Origin: Neonectria sp. B-13
Lineage: Eukaryota > Ascomycota > Sordariomycetes > Hypocreales > Nectriaceae
Assembly (NCBI GenBank): GCA_002682825.1
Contig: NOKP01000018.1
Coordinates: forward strand, 933,783 to 997,782
DNA: 64,000 nt
Direction: 5' to 3'
The first letter of the stretch is position 1, and every line of letters begins with the position of its first letter. The position numbers and the translations under genes were made by a program. The notes below the pieces were generated by a model, which was not told the origin of the DNA, made no database searches, and worked only from the letters and a program-made list of their open reading frames with translations. This document shows positions 1-11,150 of this stretch, in pieces.

Positions 1-235
1 CCGACGCTTCCATCTCGACCTTGTAAAGACCAACACCCGCTCATCCCCCCCAAGAAAGTGCATCCATGAGATATCCCTGTCCTGACTCAAAAGAATTCCG
101 CGGGGTATAAGCAACCATGCCCGAACTTGAAAACTGAGGCGAAATCACAAAACGTTACCGTCCCCTTAACTCCAGTTCCCCATCCTATTCGTCGTTCCAT
201 CAACTCCGATCGCTGGAACCATCAGAATGGGCGCC

Positions 236-3200
236 TTACATCCCCTGATGACCCATCATTCCGTTCATCCCCTGCATTTGTTGCTGTTGCATTTGTTGTT
301 GTTGCATCTGCATCTGCTGCTGTTGCTGCTGCTGCATCAACATCTGTTGCTGCTGTGCCCTACGCTGAGCAAGGTTTTGTTGAAAGAGGTGCGTAGCTTG
401 TGCTATCGACGTTTGTTTCACCTTTTCCATGACTTCTGGGGGAATGCGCTCCAGTCCTCCATGCTTAGAAGCAAGGGTTTGCAGCATCTTTTGATACAAG
501 ACCCGAGCTTGGTTCTGAATTTGAAGCTGCACAGGATTTCCGCCCATTTGTTGCTGTTGGGGTTGCTGCTGAGGCTGCTGCTGCTGCTGTTGTTGCTGCT
601 GTTGCTGTTGCTGCTGCTGCTGTTGCTGCTGCTGCTGTTGCTGCTGCTGTATTGCCGCAAGAGCCTGCAGATTCATGTTGTTACCGTTCATCATTTGGCC
701 GCTGACTTGGCGCTGCATAGGATTGCCCATCTGACCGCCCATCTGATTCATTCGTTGCATTTGCTGCTGTAGCTGCGCTTGCATCTGAGGCGTCATCTGG
801 CGCATTTGACTCCCCTGCATATTCTGAAGCTGCTGGGCATACTGCTGCGCGAGTTGCTGCTGGTTCATCATGCCACCTTGCTGCTGTTGCTGCTGCTGTT
901 GTTGCTGCTGCTGCTGTTGCTGCTGTTGTTGGTGTTGCTGTTGCTGTTGCTGTAACAGCATTTGTCGCTGCATCATTTGCATCATCTGCTGCTGCTGCTG
1001 GGGTGACATGGCCTGGCCATTCATGTTGCCATTAGCAACACCGTTTTGCATCGCGGCGAGTTGTTGTTGCTGTGCAATAGCTCGTTGCTGCGCCGCCATA
1101 TGGGCAATAACTTGCGGATTGGTCTGCTGGCCCATAGCCTGGTTGTTCATCATCATGGCTTGTGCTTGTCCCATCTGGGAGTTCTGGGCCATCATGTTAG
1201 GAGGCGGACTAGCCTGAGTCATGCGAGGAGTCGCAACCATGGCGGGCCGATTGATTGGCGTTCCGTGCGGGATGTTGGGCGTTGAATGAGGAATACGCGG
1301 TGTTCCAGACGGGTGGCTCTGCTGGCTGCCCCGTGAAGACATGTTATGGGCCATCGGGACGGACATAGGGTGGTTCTGAACCACCGAAGAAGGTCTAGGA
1401 GGGCTGGCCGCCACGCCGGAGTTTGTCTGCTGCATTGGGACGCTACCGACCATAGGAGAGGACATGTTTTGAGGCGTTCCTTGTCTGGCCACAGGTGAAG
1501 AAGCAGGAGGTTGAGAGATCTGAGCCTGAAAACGCGGTTGTGCTTGCGCAGTCATGCCGTTGGTCACAGGTGTAGGCGTGACACCAGCCCCATTTGACAT
1601 GTTATTGACCATTGCTCCGTTCTGGACAGGATGAGCGTGTTGTGGCTGAGCCATGTTTGGTCTCTGGGCATTTTGATTGCTTGGCGTCGATGCGGCTGCC
1701 CGCGCCTGTCGGACTGCTTCTGCCTGTCGCTGAGCTGCCTCTCTTGCTGTAGCGGCTTCCCGCCTATTGCGTTCTTGCTCTGCTGCTTGCTGCCTTTGTG
1801 CTAAGACCAATGCTTCTTGCTGCTGTTGCTGTTGCTGCTGCTGTTGTTGCTGTTGCTGCTGCTGTCTCTGTTGCTGCAACCTTCGGTCGTTCTCTTGTTG
1901 CTTGATCTTCTCCTGCTCCTTCTTCTCGGCATGCTCTCGTTTAATATCCGCAATGACCTGGAAACGCTCGAATCGAGGCTCGAATGTTGCCGCGCCGTTT
2001 TGAGCATCCCCATCCGCTGCTCCACCACTCTGAGCACCTGCAGCACTGGACGACAGACGTTCGTCCAAGACCAGCATGTAGCGCTCTTGTTCGGCGGCTG
2101 CCGCTTCGTCGGCCGCCATCTCAGCAACAGTCCTCTTACGAGTCTTAGGTTGCGGTGGTGGTTCTGAGTGCTTGGGGTGGGACATGGCCTCGAGAAGTGC
2201 GATTGTTTCTTCCGCATTCTTCGTCGGCTCCAGCATCAGCGGCGCATTTGTAGCCAGAAGAATATGGCCCTCCACTTCATGAATATTGTTCCCGTCTACT
2301 TCCATCTTCTCTCGCTTCTGGCGCTTCGCTGGGGGTGGCATGTTCGCGGCAGTTGGTGTCGGTGGGACTAAGGATATCGGGGTCGAAGGTGGAACTAGGC
2401 CCAGGGCATCGTTCGCTCCCTTTGGAGTCGCTGCCTTGATGAGAAGATCCATCTGGAGGCTTTCGGGAGTTGGATGCAGGACGACGGTAAAGACTTTGGG
2501 TTTTGAAGACACTTTTCCCTTTGGGCCATCGGGAGTGGAAGGCGGTGCTGGTATGCTGTCCTTGTCCTTCTCACCTGCAACCTTGTCCTTTGCTTCCTCC
2601 TCCGCTTTGACGTGGCCATCCGTGTTTGATAAACTGTCTTTGGGGAAAGGGACATAAGGGGAAGGTGTCAAGCACTGATTGTAGTTGTGGATAGACGAGG
2701 CTACCACAGTGCTTGTTGTAGTCGGGCGCGCAATCTCTTTTTTCTGGGCAACGGATTTATGGTCGTGTACTTGAACGATGAGACAACCATCATAGAAAGT
2801 CACTCCAGCGTCGGTGAAGTATGAAAGAAGGTCGTGCGGAACGGTTCGGCTCCTGACGTGATCGAGGAAGAGTCTCATCGGAGATTTGTATTGGAACATG
2901 CCGTCTTGCTTGTCGAATCGGAAGTGCGTTGCGTACATGTGAACAATGAGCGACGGGGGACGGCCAGCATGTTTCTTCAGAATATACGAGTCGGTAACAA
3001 CTGCGAGATGTTAGGCTTCACATCCGTGACTGAATCTCGAGCCAAAGACCATACCATATGGTGGGGGCTCCTTATCGTGTGTTGACATATCAGCCAGCAT
3101 AGATGCCGAGCGGAGCCCAGCACTATTCCTCGAGTTCCTACCGAGTATTTGAGATGAAGTTTCCCGGCGTGCTCGGTTGACGGGTCGGACGGTCGACGCG

Positions 3201-3388
3201 GTTATCGCCCGCTCGCTTGCGGAATGGGGGGGTTGTTTCGCGCTCAGTGGAGGCTTCTTGGCGGACATTAAGGGAGAGGGCGAGTTCTTAGCCGAGGGAA
3301 TAGCCCCATTCGTCTGGATCCCCGGTGGGATAGGGCGCTTGATCTTGTTGGCAGCATTGTGATGGACAACTGGTCCAACGGGCGCCAT
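236..3388 (-). CDS. spt20: SAGA complex subunit Spt20 (polyglutamine-rich)
   Basis: Two exons, 3388-3055 and 3000-236, joined over a 54-nt GT-AG intron, give about 1032 residues. The splice restores the run PPYVVTDSYILKKHAGRPPS, the start of the Spt20 domain, which continues through HMYATHFRFD and MRLFLDHVRSR (residues about 105-210). Family knowledge: Spt20 is a structural subunit of the SAGA histone acetyltransferase co-activator, in the nucleus. The C-terminal two thirds is low-complexity, rich in Gln, Met, Asn and Pro, with three polyglutamine tracts and a charged coiled-coil-like part (EHAEKKEQEKIKQQ). I chose the start MAPVGP at 3388; an in-frame ATG at 3466 would add 26 residues. The gene is upstream of and co-oriented with the Pex22-like gene, with separate promoters. 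Identity is strong; the exact start is less certain. Confidence 0.92.
549..650. repeat. CAG/CAA trinucleotide tract 1 in Spt20
   Basis: Interrupted CTG/TTG repeat on the plus strand, encoding an uninterrupted run of about 26 glutamines followed by QQ-P-QQQ-P units on the minus strand. Mixed CAG and CAA codons suggest selection for glutamine or slippage stabilised by interruptions. Confidence 0.85.
877..957. repeat. CAG/CAA trinucleotide tract 2 in Spt20
   Basis: Second polyglutamine-coding tract, broken by one histidine codon. It lies between Met/Gln-rich segments of the Spt20 C-terminal region. Confidence 0.85.
1814..1876. repeat. CAG/CAA trinucleotide tract 3 in Spt20
   Basis: Third polyglutamine-coding tract, preceded by an Arg/Lys/Glu-rich helical segment and followed by an Ala/Arg/Gln-rich helix; together they look like one long helix with a polyglutamine insert. 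Confidence 0.85.
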
Positions 3389-4355
3389 GACTTGGGGTTC
3401 GCGCTGCGCAGATAGCGCAGCAACAATGATATTTCTGGGCCTCTCTATCCACAGGGTATCAATCAAACCATCACCTCAAGGCGCAAACATCGATATCGAA
3501 TTCGCAATGGCGCGACGTGAAAGTCGAGGTCGAGTCGGGTCGGGCGAGGGTTGCGTTGGTCGCACGTCGGCGGGAGTTATGCGGAGAAGGCCGAGGTGCT
3601 TCGGCGCGCGGGACGTGCAGCACTGCGCGGGTCAGGAGAGGTAGAAATAATACATGGGCAAATGCCGGAAGAATGCGAAACGCACAGCCCTGAGCAATGA
3701 GAGGAGTGCGCGATGGGCTTGAAGTTGGACGTCCGTTGATGCTGTATGTCGAGTGTCGCCGCATCACGGGTGTGGCTCCTGACGTGAGGGCGCTGACGCT
3801 TTGGGCAAGATCACGTGAGCGTCTCAAAGTTCCGAACAACACCTTGTTGGCGCCGGCGGATATGGTTTTGCCAACGCAGGATTTTGTCCTAGGAAGGGGA
3901 AGCAAAGCAAAAGAAAGCGTAAAAGGGGTTTGACAAAGGGTATTCTCTTATTGCGCCAATCAGTTATGGTATTCAGATGATCACAGTCACGCACGGGTGT
4001 TGCAGCGCAGCTTCAACCATTGTTGGCCTGTTGTCATCGTCGGCGCTTCAAGGGCATCGTCTCGCGTGCAAATATCCGTCAAGGTAAGAGAAACGTCAAA
4101 CTATCATGTCAAGCAAATACTAGAATAGAGCTAGCAATGATGAGATAGTGTTGCGGCAACTCCGTAAGCGCAGAGGGCGTCACCACCGGGTGATAATACT
4201 GCAAAGGAGATGTTCTGGCAGTAACAATACTCTCAACGATTGAGCAAAGCAATACCTTCCAGTACCTAACCCGTATTTCCAACTTTGCGACTCATATACG
4301 AAATATCAAGCTCCATGGTATCTTCCACCAGCTTCGTTAAAAGCCATTTCGGCTC
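3389..4355. other. Intergenic: Spt20 promoter and 3' flank of the Pex22-like gene
   Basis: About 970 bases between two minus-strand genes. The part next to Spt20 is GC-rich and has a CACGTG E-box-like hexamer near 3812; the part next to the peroxin is more AT-rich. The open frames here (for example 3471-3905, minus) show no recognisable protein. Confidence 0.5.
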
Positions 4356-5676
4356 TCACTCCTGGCCCTGAACCCGACGCGTCCAGTCATCATTCACACG
4401 CATCCCATCCACAACAATAATACCTCGGCCTCGGCCAACCCGCTCTGTCCGCTGCCACCAGACTTCAGGCTTGCCAGCCCTCTCAGCTTCCGACTCACTA
4501 TCAGCGAGACCTCCTGAACCGCCGTCCGCCCCGACAACGAGGATGACGTCATGGCGAAGCCAAGTCTGCAGGTTCGTGATAATGTTGCCATCATCGCCAG
4601 AGAGCGATTCCTGAAGGTAGATGACCTCAGGCTTCAGATGGCGAAGAATATGGACATGGCCATTGGGAGTGGTGAAAGGAAGAACCATAGTCTCCTTCTC
4701 CACAATCCCCAAGGCCTCAGAGTACACGGCATTGAATGCAGGGCTTGAAGAACCGCTAGGAAAGGTCAGTAAACACGATATCGCGTGGACTCAAGGACTG
4801 CCTACAGTGGGTTCTTTGACTCCTCGCCAGGCGTAACTTGATCGTGACCGATGTTAGAAAATGACGAGCTCAGCGAAGGAGGCGGAAGGTTACTCGTAGC
4901 AGTATCCGTTGTCGTATCCTTCAAACCTGGAGCGTAAATTAGAACAAACAACTTGATCTGTGAGAAATCGTTGTGGCGAGGAATGTGCGACAAGATGGAC
5001 TACAAATACAAGTTAGTAAAGAAAGCAGTTGTACATCAGCCATACTAACCGCATGCTCGTGGAATCCATCGTCCCCTTCAAAGGAAGACTCTGCATCAGC
5101 AGACACCACAATGGCAACAGTCTTGCGCTTCTTGCCACCGCTGATGGCAGAGGGGGATGCCGGCGTCGGCGGGGCCCGCTCCTGTCGCGCATCCGCCTCC
5201 TCAGACCAAGGGTTGCCTTCGCTGTAGGGACTCTTGTCCTCTTCGCGAATTGAAGCCAACGCCTTTCCCATCACTGCGCCGGCGGCTGCAACACCAGCCG
5301 CGACCGTCTTTCCCGTCGAGTCGAAGAACTGCTGCGGGCTGGGAGTTCGTCGCAGTGCGCCCGACATTCGGGAACCCCATCCCGCGCCACTCGCCTCCTC
5401 TTCCACTGCTGTTATCCCATGGCTCTGTTCATCTGGTCGCGGTGGCTTCTCAGGCCCATCGATGTCCCTCGAGCCATGGGCTTGATGATCCCCGCCGTAG
5501 TCTGTGTTGTCGTAATCCAGGCCTGCCATGTGTTCGGCTTCCTCGTCCTCATCCTTTCGCTGGCTCCATACCCAAGCTGCTACACCCACGGTCGCAACCG
5601 TGAGAGTAACAGCAAGCGGAACCCAGTGGCTCCAGACTCCCTGTCGCGAACGCGACGATCGGTGATCGGGCGACAT
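4356..5676 (-). CDS. Pex22-like peroxisomal membrane protein
   Basis: Three exons, 5676-5050, 4999-4806 and 4755-4356, with introns of 50 nt each, give about 406 residues. Near the N-terminus there is a single hydrophobic segment (WVPLAVTLTVATVGVAAWVW, residues about 17-36) followed by an acidic, disordered cytosolic stretch. The C-terminal half has the alternating strand/helix pattern of the fungal peroxin-22-like family: KRKTVAIVVSADAE, then QIKLFVLIYAPGL, then VIYLQESLSG and VILVVGADGG, ending near IIVVDGMRVNDDW. Family knowledge: Pex22 anchors the ubiquitin-conjugating enzyme Pex4 on the peroxisome for receptor recycling. Family assignment rests on architecture and memory of homologues; no catalytic motif can confirm it. 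The promoter is shared head-to-head with the eIF2B gamma gene. Confidence 0.72.
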
Positions 5677-6332
5677 TTACGCAACGTCCTGTCGCATCGC
5701 TTTGTAGAGGGGACGGCGGCGGCGGCGGCAGCAGGAGGCAGGGGGCGGAATGGCCTCGTCGAGTCGTCGAGCTGGGAGCGGCGATTGTGTCTTTGATTGT
5801 GCCTGGGCTGCGTCGTTGTGTCGAGAAGAGAATCCTGTGGCTGGATTCGGCTCGTCGTTAAGTCGCGGTGGCTGGTATCGCCAACATCAACAACGGGTGG
5901 AGCTGGGGGAGGAGCTGGACATCACCCCCCAGCAACCCAGTCAGCAGCACCCGAGGTCCAGTGCACAGTTCAGGGGCTGATTGGCAGGGGCTGGTTAGCA
6001 GGGGTGTGTGGAGTATTGAATATCCGCGCCGAGGTGGATAAGGCCGTCAGCACGTGAATGGCGAATGGGAATGAAACGGGCTGTGGCTGGTGAGGCCCGT
6101 TCAGCCACATGTGGGACACTTCTCTTTTCCGATGCCTTGGTGGGTGTTTTGACCACTGGTGACTCTTCGCATCCAACTCTATGAAAACGATTCAACGAAA
6201 GCCTACAACGAAGCACCAGCTGTTCACCTTAACCGCAATACCATTTTCGTGTGTGCTTGACAACTTTTGAGGACTCTTACCCCGCGGGGTCCTACCTGCA
6301 CCAGATCTACGACCCTGGTTTCACTCATCGCC
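5677..6332. promoter_or_regulatory. Divergent promoter, Pex22-like / eIF2B gamma
   Basis: A 656-base region between two divergent start codons. It contains a GGC-repeat stretch near 5714-5735 and C-rich runs near 5922-5930; no TATA box is evident. Leader sequences of both genes must lie here. Confidence 0.55.
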
Positions 6333-8273
6333 ATGCCCCACGCTGTGTCGATGCCCTCAACCGGGCTTCAAGCCCTCATCCTTTGTGGGCCGGGCTCGTC
6401 ATTCCCGACTTTCACCTCCAATCCCGATGAGAACCCCAAGGCGCTTTTACCAATTGCCAATCGGCCCATGGTCTGGTATCCTATCGACTTCTGCTACCGC
6501 ATGGGAGTTACGAGTAAGTCAACCCCGCCAAGTACCCTGGACTGAGAAGCTTTCCTGCCGAGCCTGGACCATATACTCCAACTCTACGACCTTTCGATCA
6601 TGTTACCTAATCCGATCCGCCTCCTTTTTGGGTTTCTGAAGTCGTAGGAGCTGGTTCAAGGCGACACAAATACACAGGACTACGCTAACTCCTGGTAGAC
6701 ATCACCTTGATTTGCCCTCCGACAGCTTCAGCGGCCATCAAAACCGCACTAAACACCAATCTCTATCTGACTGGACTACCCCTACCGCGTCCTGATATCC
6801 TAGCGCCTGCGGATCTTGATCAGAACACTGGCACGGCTGACATTCTCAGACTACCGGAAGTCAGAGATCTCATCACGGGTGATTTTATTGTTCTCCCGTG
6901 TGATCTGGTCTGCGAACTTGGAGGAGAGAAGCTTCTGCAGGCTTGGATGGTCAAGTCAGCTAGTCTCACCGACCTATTGGACACTGCCAGACTGTCCAAC
7001 GGACACCGATCACTCCACAGCGGAGGACTTGGAGTGTGGTATGACTCGAAAGCAACCACGCCTGTCAAGAAAGAGAGCACCGACTTCATCGCAACAACGC
7101 CCTTGCCGTCGTCTCCTGTCACCCCCCCTAAGGGTTCATTGTTCCAGAGTCTCTCCAATGTCGTGTACTCCATGCCTACGGACTCCTTAAATGACCTTAC
7201 GGAGGACAAGAAAGGCCTCCCTATCCGGCACGGACTTCTGAGGGCACACTCTCGCATTCGAATGTTCACCAACCACCGGGATGCACACATCTACATTTTT
7301 CCTCGATGGGTTTTGGATTTTGTCAAGGAGAACGACCGCCTAGAAAGCATTGGTGAGGATGTAATTGGATGGTGGGCGAAGGCCGGCTGGCAAGCCGGCC
7401 TTGCCGAGAAGCTTCAAATGCGAACAGTTTGTGGGCAAGGTCGGGTGGATGACGAAACAGAGACTCCCCTCGACGGTATTGCATCGCCTGGAGACCGCAG
7501 TCCTATCGGAGCGACAGAATCCCCAGTTAAGGCTTTGTCCGGCGCCAGTGCCAACGAGAGTGCAGAGTCGAGCACCTTAGAGCAGGAAGCCTCGGCAACA
7601 AAAGCACCCAAGTTCGAGGTGCCACCGATCCTTGCATACGTCCATTCTTCCCAAAATACGGCAACAACCATTCGACGCGTGGATACAGCACCACTACTAC
7701 TTGCCATCTCTTTGCAGCTGGCCAAACTTCCTTCTCTTGAAGAGACTGGCAGCGAGTCAGCATCGCCTTTCGCCCACGCCAGGAAGGTCGCTTATCCGGA
7801 AGGCGTAAAACCTCGCACCACCATCACTAAGCAGGATAGTCTAATCGCCGAGAACGTCACCGTTGAGGAGAAGACCTCCATCAAAGAGTGTGTTGTGGGA
7901 GCCAACTCTCAGGTCAATGAGGGCGCCAAGTTGTTCCAGTGTCTCTTGATGGAAGGTGTCACTATTGGCAAGGCCTGCAAGCTGACGCGATGCATTTTGG
8001 GAAAGAGATGCGTTATCGGCGATGGCTCTGTCTTGACTGACTGTGAGGTGCAAGAGAATCTCCTCGTTGAGGCCAAAAGTACGTGGTATTTTCCCAATCT
8101 TTGCATGTGCATCCTGCTAATCGCTTCCTTTTTTTCTTTTTTACACAGCCGAGGACAAGGACAACAAGCTCATGAGCTCTGAAGGGCTGGAAGCCACGGA
8201 GGCGGAGATGGATGAGGTACTCCAGGACTTGGAAAACGAAGACCGCCTGGCCGAGGAGGCAGTAACGGATTAA
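6333..8273 (+). CDS. Translation initiation factor eIF2B subunit gamma
   Basis: Three exons, 6333-6513, 6699-8078 and 8149-8273, with introns of 185 and 70 nt, give about 561 residues. The N-terminus has the nucleotidyltransferase-like fold of eIF2B gamma: GLQALILCGPGSSF, NPKALLPIANRPMVWYP, then ITLICPP and FIVLPCDLVCE. The C-terminal part has hexapeptide left-handed beta-helix repeats (ENVTVEEKTSIKECVVG, GVTIGKACKLTRCILG, CVIGDGSVLTDCEV), then an acidic tail. Family knowledge: this is the GCD1/EIF2B3 subunit of the eIF2 guanine-nucleotide exchange factor, cytosolic, essential for initiation and for its control by eIF2 phosphorylation. A fungal insert rich in Ser/Thr/Pro lies at about 180-320. 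Start is ATG at 6333; an ATG at 6351 in frame is an alternative. The first intron is long for this window. Confidence 0.94.
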
Positions 8274-10382
8274 GCCCATAGAGCCGCAGCCAATCTTGCT
8301 AATCAAATCACCTCGAAACTGTTACGATCCTTTCCTTGCCTGAAAATCGATAGCTCTGTCGCTGTAAGCCGATGCGGGCTGCAATTTGACGTGGTAGCAC
8401 ATTGATAGCCTATCACCTTACACCCCATCCCTGCCGGAATCTCGATCCAACAAGAGCGAGAGACAGCGCGATCGAGTCGTTTGCGCCCAAGTTCCACCAG
8501 AGTTGAAACTCGGTGCATATGCACATCGAGTGGCACAGCACTCTATTCGCTATCTCTGTCTTCGATCCCGGAGCTTTCGCTCAATATTTTGCCCCTGCGA
8601 CCATGGCATCAATCACGCGGTCGGCGCATCGATTTAAGCTACTAGTTAATTGGACAGCCCTTGTCAATATTTGGTGTAACCTTAGGTAACACCGATAATC
8701 TTTCCGGAAGTTAGTGTGAGTTGATATATCCTTCATTGGCTCGTGAGGTTCAAGTACAATCATGACTGTATCAAGGTCACAGTATCGGAGAGCGATTCCC
8801 CTACTTTCGTGGGTAAATGTCAAGTCCTAGCCTTGAACAGATGGTGTTCTCAACTCAAGATGAGGGGGTACATTTCAAGTGCTTCGATGTTTGATAATGT
8901 TTGATGGCACGGCATGCCTCTCCTCGCTAAGTTCTTCATCGTTGGATCATTAGTCGTGACCTGCCCCTGGTTGGTCCGGATGACCAACATGGAGTGACCA
9001 ACATGGAGTGACCAATTTAGGAAAGCTCAAAGCGCCATGAAACTCGGTCTGATTTTCGCCCAATAGATACAGTTCCAACATATCCGTCGACGTACATTGT
9101 TGTATCCGGGCCTTCCACGGATCTTCGTATTAATTGGGAAGTGCTAGCTGCCTGTGCCTCATCGCGGTAAAGGTGCGGCAAGAGTCTTGTGCGTTCGCAT
9201 CCAGAGGCTGGCATGTGCTACGTGGCTAACGGTCAGCAGGGCCCAACCCCAAGTCGATCAGCTCGTATTTCTTACCTCTATCACTTCTGCGGCTTTGGTA
9301 GGTGAGGGTCAAGGAGTTTGTGGCTTTCGATCATGCATGTCTCCGATATATCCCCTCGATCCGGCAATGCCTTGTTCTTCTTGACCGGGCAATCGGGACC
9401 GCGATCGCAACGAGTAATGTACTGTTGGTGGTCTGGCCGTCGGCAAGAGAAACTAACTCTCCAAATCGTGCACATGCTGGAGGCGGGACGTTCGGAACGA
9501 CGTGGGAACCATGAGACTGCAGTGTGAATGCTGCTCTGGGGGGCTTGACGATATTCATGCTGTATTTATTCACTTCGCTGACCCTCCACTATCGCAATAG
9601 GTTGGTGTCATTCTGTCGTGGCGAGGATCAACATGATGTTGTGCGCTCTTGGCAGCCATGTATGGCTGACGCCCGAGGAGATCCCAGCTCGTGATCCCAG
9701 GAAAGCTGGGGGGCTTATCCTGACGAGGAGCTGTAGACATGGTTTCTCGGAGCACTTTTCTTCGCATCAGATGTCACATGCAATTGACTGTCGTCGTTTC
9801 CAACGGGGAAGTAAAAGTGCTTCCGTGGCTAGATTATCCCCAAACTCGTGTAATCGATTCCCCTGACTGGAAGTCAGCCATCGTGCGAAGCTCATGATAG
9901 TGCACCATGTGAGCACACCTACCCACTCATCAATCGTAGGCCCGAGGTTGGTTCAGCTGGACGCCCTTGAAGAGAGTAGAGATCTGAATTGACGCCCTGG
10001 TTCAAATCGAAACGTCATTGTATTGAGTTCTTATCTTGCGATAGATGGCTATCGTGGGCTGCCTCTGGCAAGTTAACTACCCTATAGTATGTCATAATTC
10101 GAGATTTCAAGCACCTTGTACCGACATAGCTCCATTCTAGGCTATGATACTGTTCATTCTTACGAAATCCTGATAACCATATCATCCTGGAATGACTTTG
10201 ACTTTCACCAAGTTTTAGCACACACGTTGGGGTAGCGATTGAAAATCCGGTTTACGCGTTGGTGGCGAGAACGAAAAATGACGTCTCCCCGCTCGTCCGT
10301 TTCAAGCATTCCTGATTTATGATGACGTATGACAACTGACAGATGGAATTAGGGGTTTTATGGTAAAGTCCAGGCCCAATTG

Positions 10383-10886
10383 CTAAACGACGAGTTTGTC
10401 AGAGTGATTGACCACTCTGTATCCAAGCGATGATTGTCGGGGTGGGCGATTCGAACGGCACTCTTTGATAGCAGCATCAAGAGCGTGTAAGCTTGGAAAA
10501 GCCCCGGGAGTCCACTTGACCAGGTACGGCACGGCACTCCGGGTGATGCGCAGTCCCAGGCATGGCCGGTATGACGGGTCAGAATGACGGGCCAGGGGCT
10601 CGGCTGGGAGAACTTGGCTCCAAGTGGACCGGTAAATCTTGGCGGCAACTCGCCCATACCGGAGGTCACTAAGAGCTAGTCGGAGGCGCTGTCGGTACGG
10701 GAGCTGCCGTGGGGCTTTAGTCTCGAGTTCCGCCAGCATTTCAACGACTAAAATCTGGGCCGCAGGAGCCAAGATGTTTGGGTGGAGAGCGGTTGCCGGC
10801 GGCATCTCGAAAGGGGAATACCTATGCGAGAGTCCCAGCAATCCGTCATATCTCAACTCATCAACATGCTGGCGCTGCAAGCCCAT
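10383..10886 (-). CDS. Hypothetical ORF, doubtful
   Basis: An uninterrupted 167-codon frame beginning at ATG 10886 and containing a reasonable mixture of residues, including ALHPNILAPAAQILVVEMLA. It is among the longest frames in the gene-poor stretch. I recognise no family, see no signal peptide, membrane segment or intron, and GC-rich DNA gives such frames by chance. Listed only because nothing else is in its neighbourhood; it is more likely non-coding. Confidence 0.15.
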   Translation of the reverse strand: MGLQRQHVDELRYDGLLGLSHRYSPFEMPPATALHPNILAPAAQILVVEMLAELETKAPRQLPYRQRLRLALSDLRYGRVAAKIYRSTWSQVLPAEPLARHSDPSYRPCLGLRITRSAVPYLVKWTPGAFPSLHALDAAIKECRSNRPPRQSSLGYRVVNHSDKLVV

Positions 10887-11084
10887 GACGATAGACGCAT
10901 CATGCGAGCTAGTGCGTCGAGGAAGGGACCAGGCTGCCTCGGGGAGTGAGCACAGGTGGAAGCACAATCCTGGAGAAAGCAACTAGATTCGTGGGATGGA
11001 TATGTCGTCCAATACGCCGAGGCTGAAGCTACAGAGAGCCTAGCAAGTTGTTGGCGCGTACATATCAGGTGGGATGGAGCTGGC

Positions 11085-11150
11085 AGGAAGGGAAGAGAGG
11101 GAGAGGGAGACGAGGAGGGAGAGGGAGAGGGAGAGGGAGAGCGGAAAAGA
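11085..11150. repeat. GA-rich purine tract (GGGAGA units)
   Basis: An almost pure purine run on the plus strand with repeated GAGGGA hexamers. It could adopt triplex or G-rich structures; in this position it lies inside a non-coding stretch. Confidence 0.7.

Noticed and set aside
227..1217. Poly-leucine and poly-cysteine frames on the plus strand
   Set aside because: They are the antisense reading of the Spt20 polyglutamine codons.
10440..10460. B-box-like GTTCGAATCGC on the minus strand
   Set aside because: No A box at the right distance and no cloverleaf.
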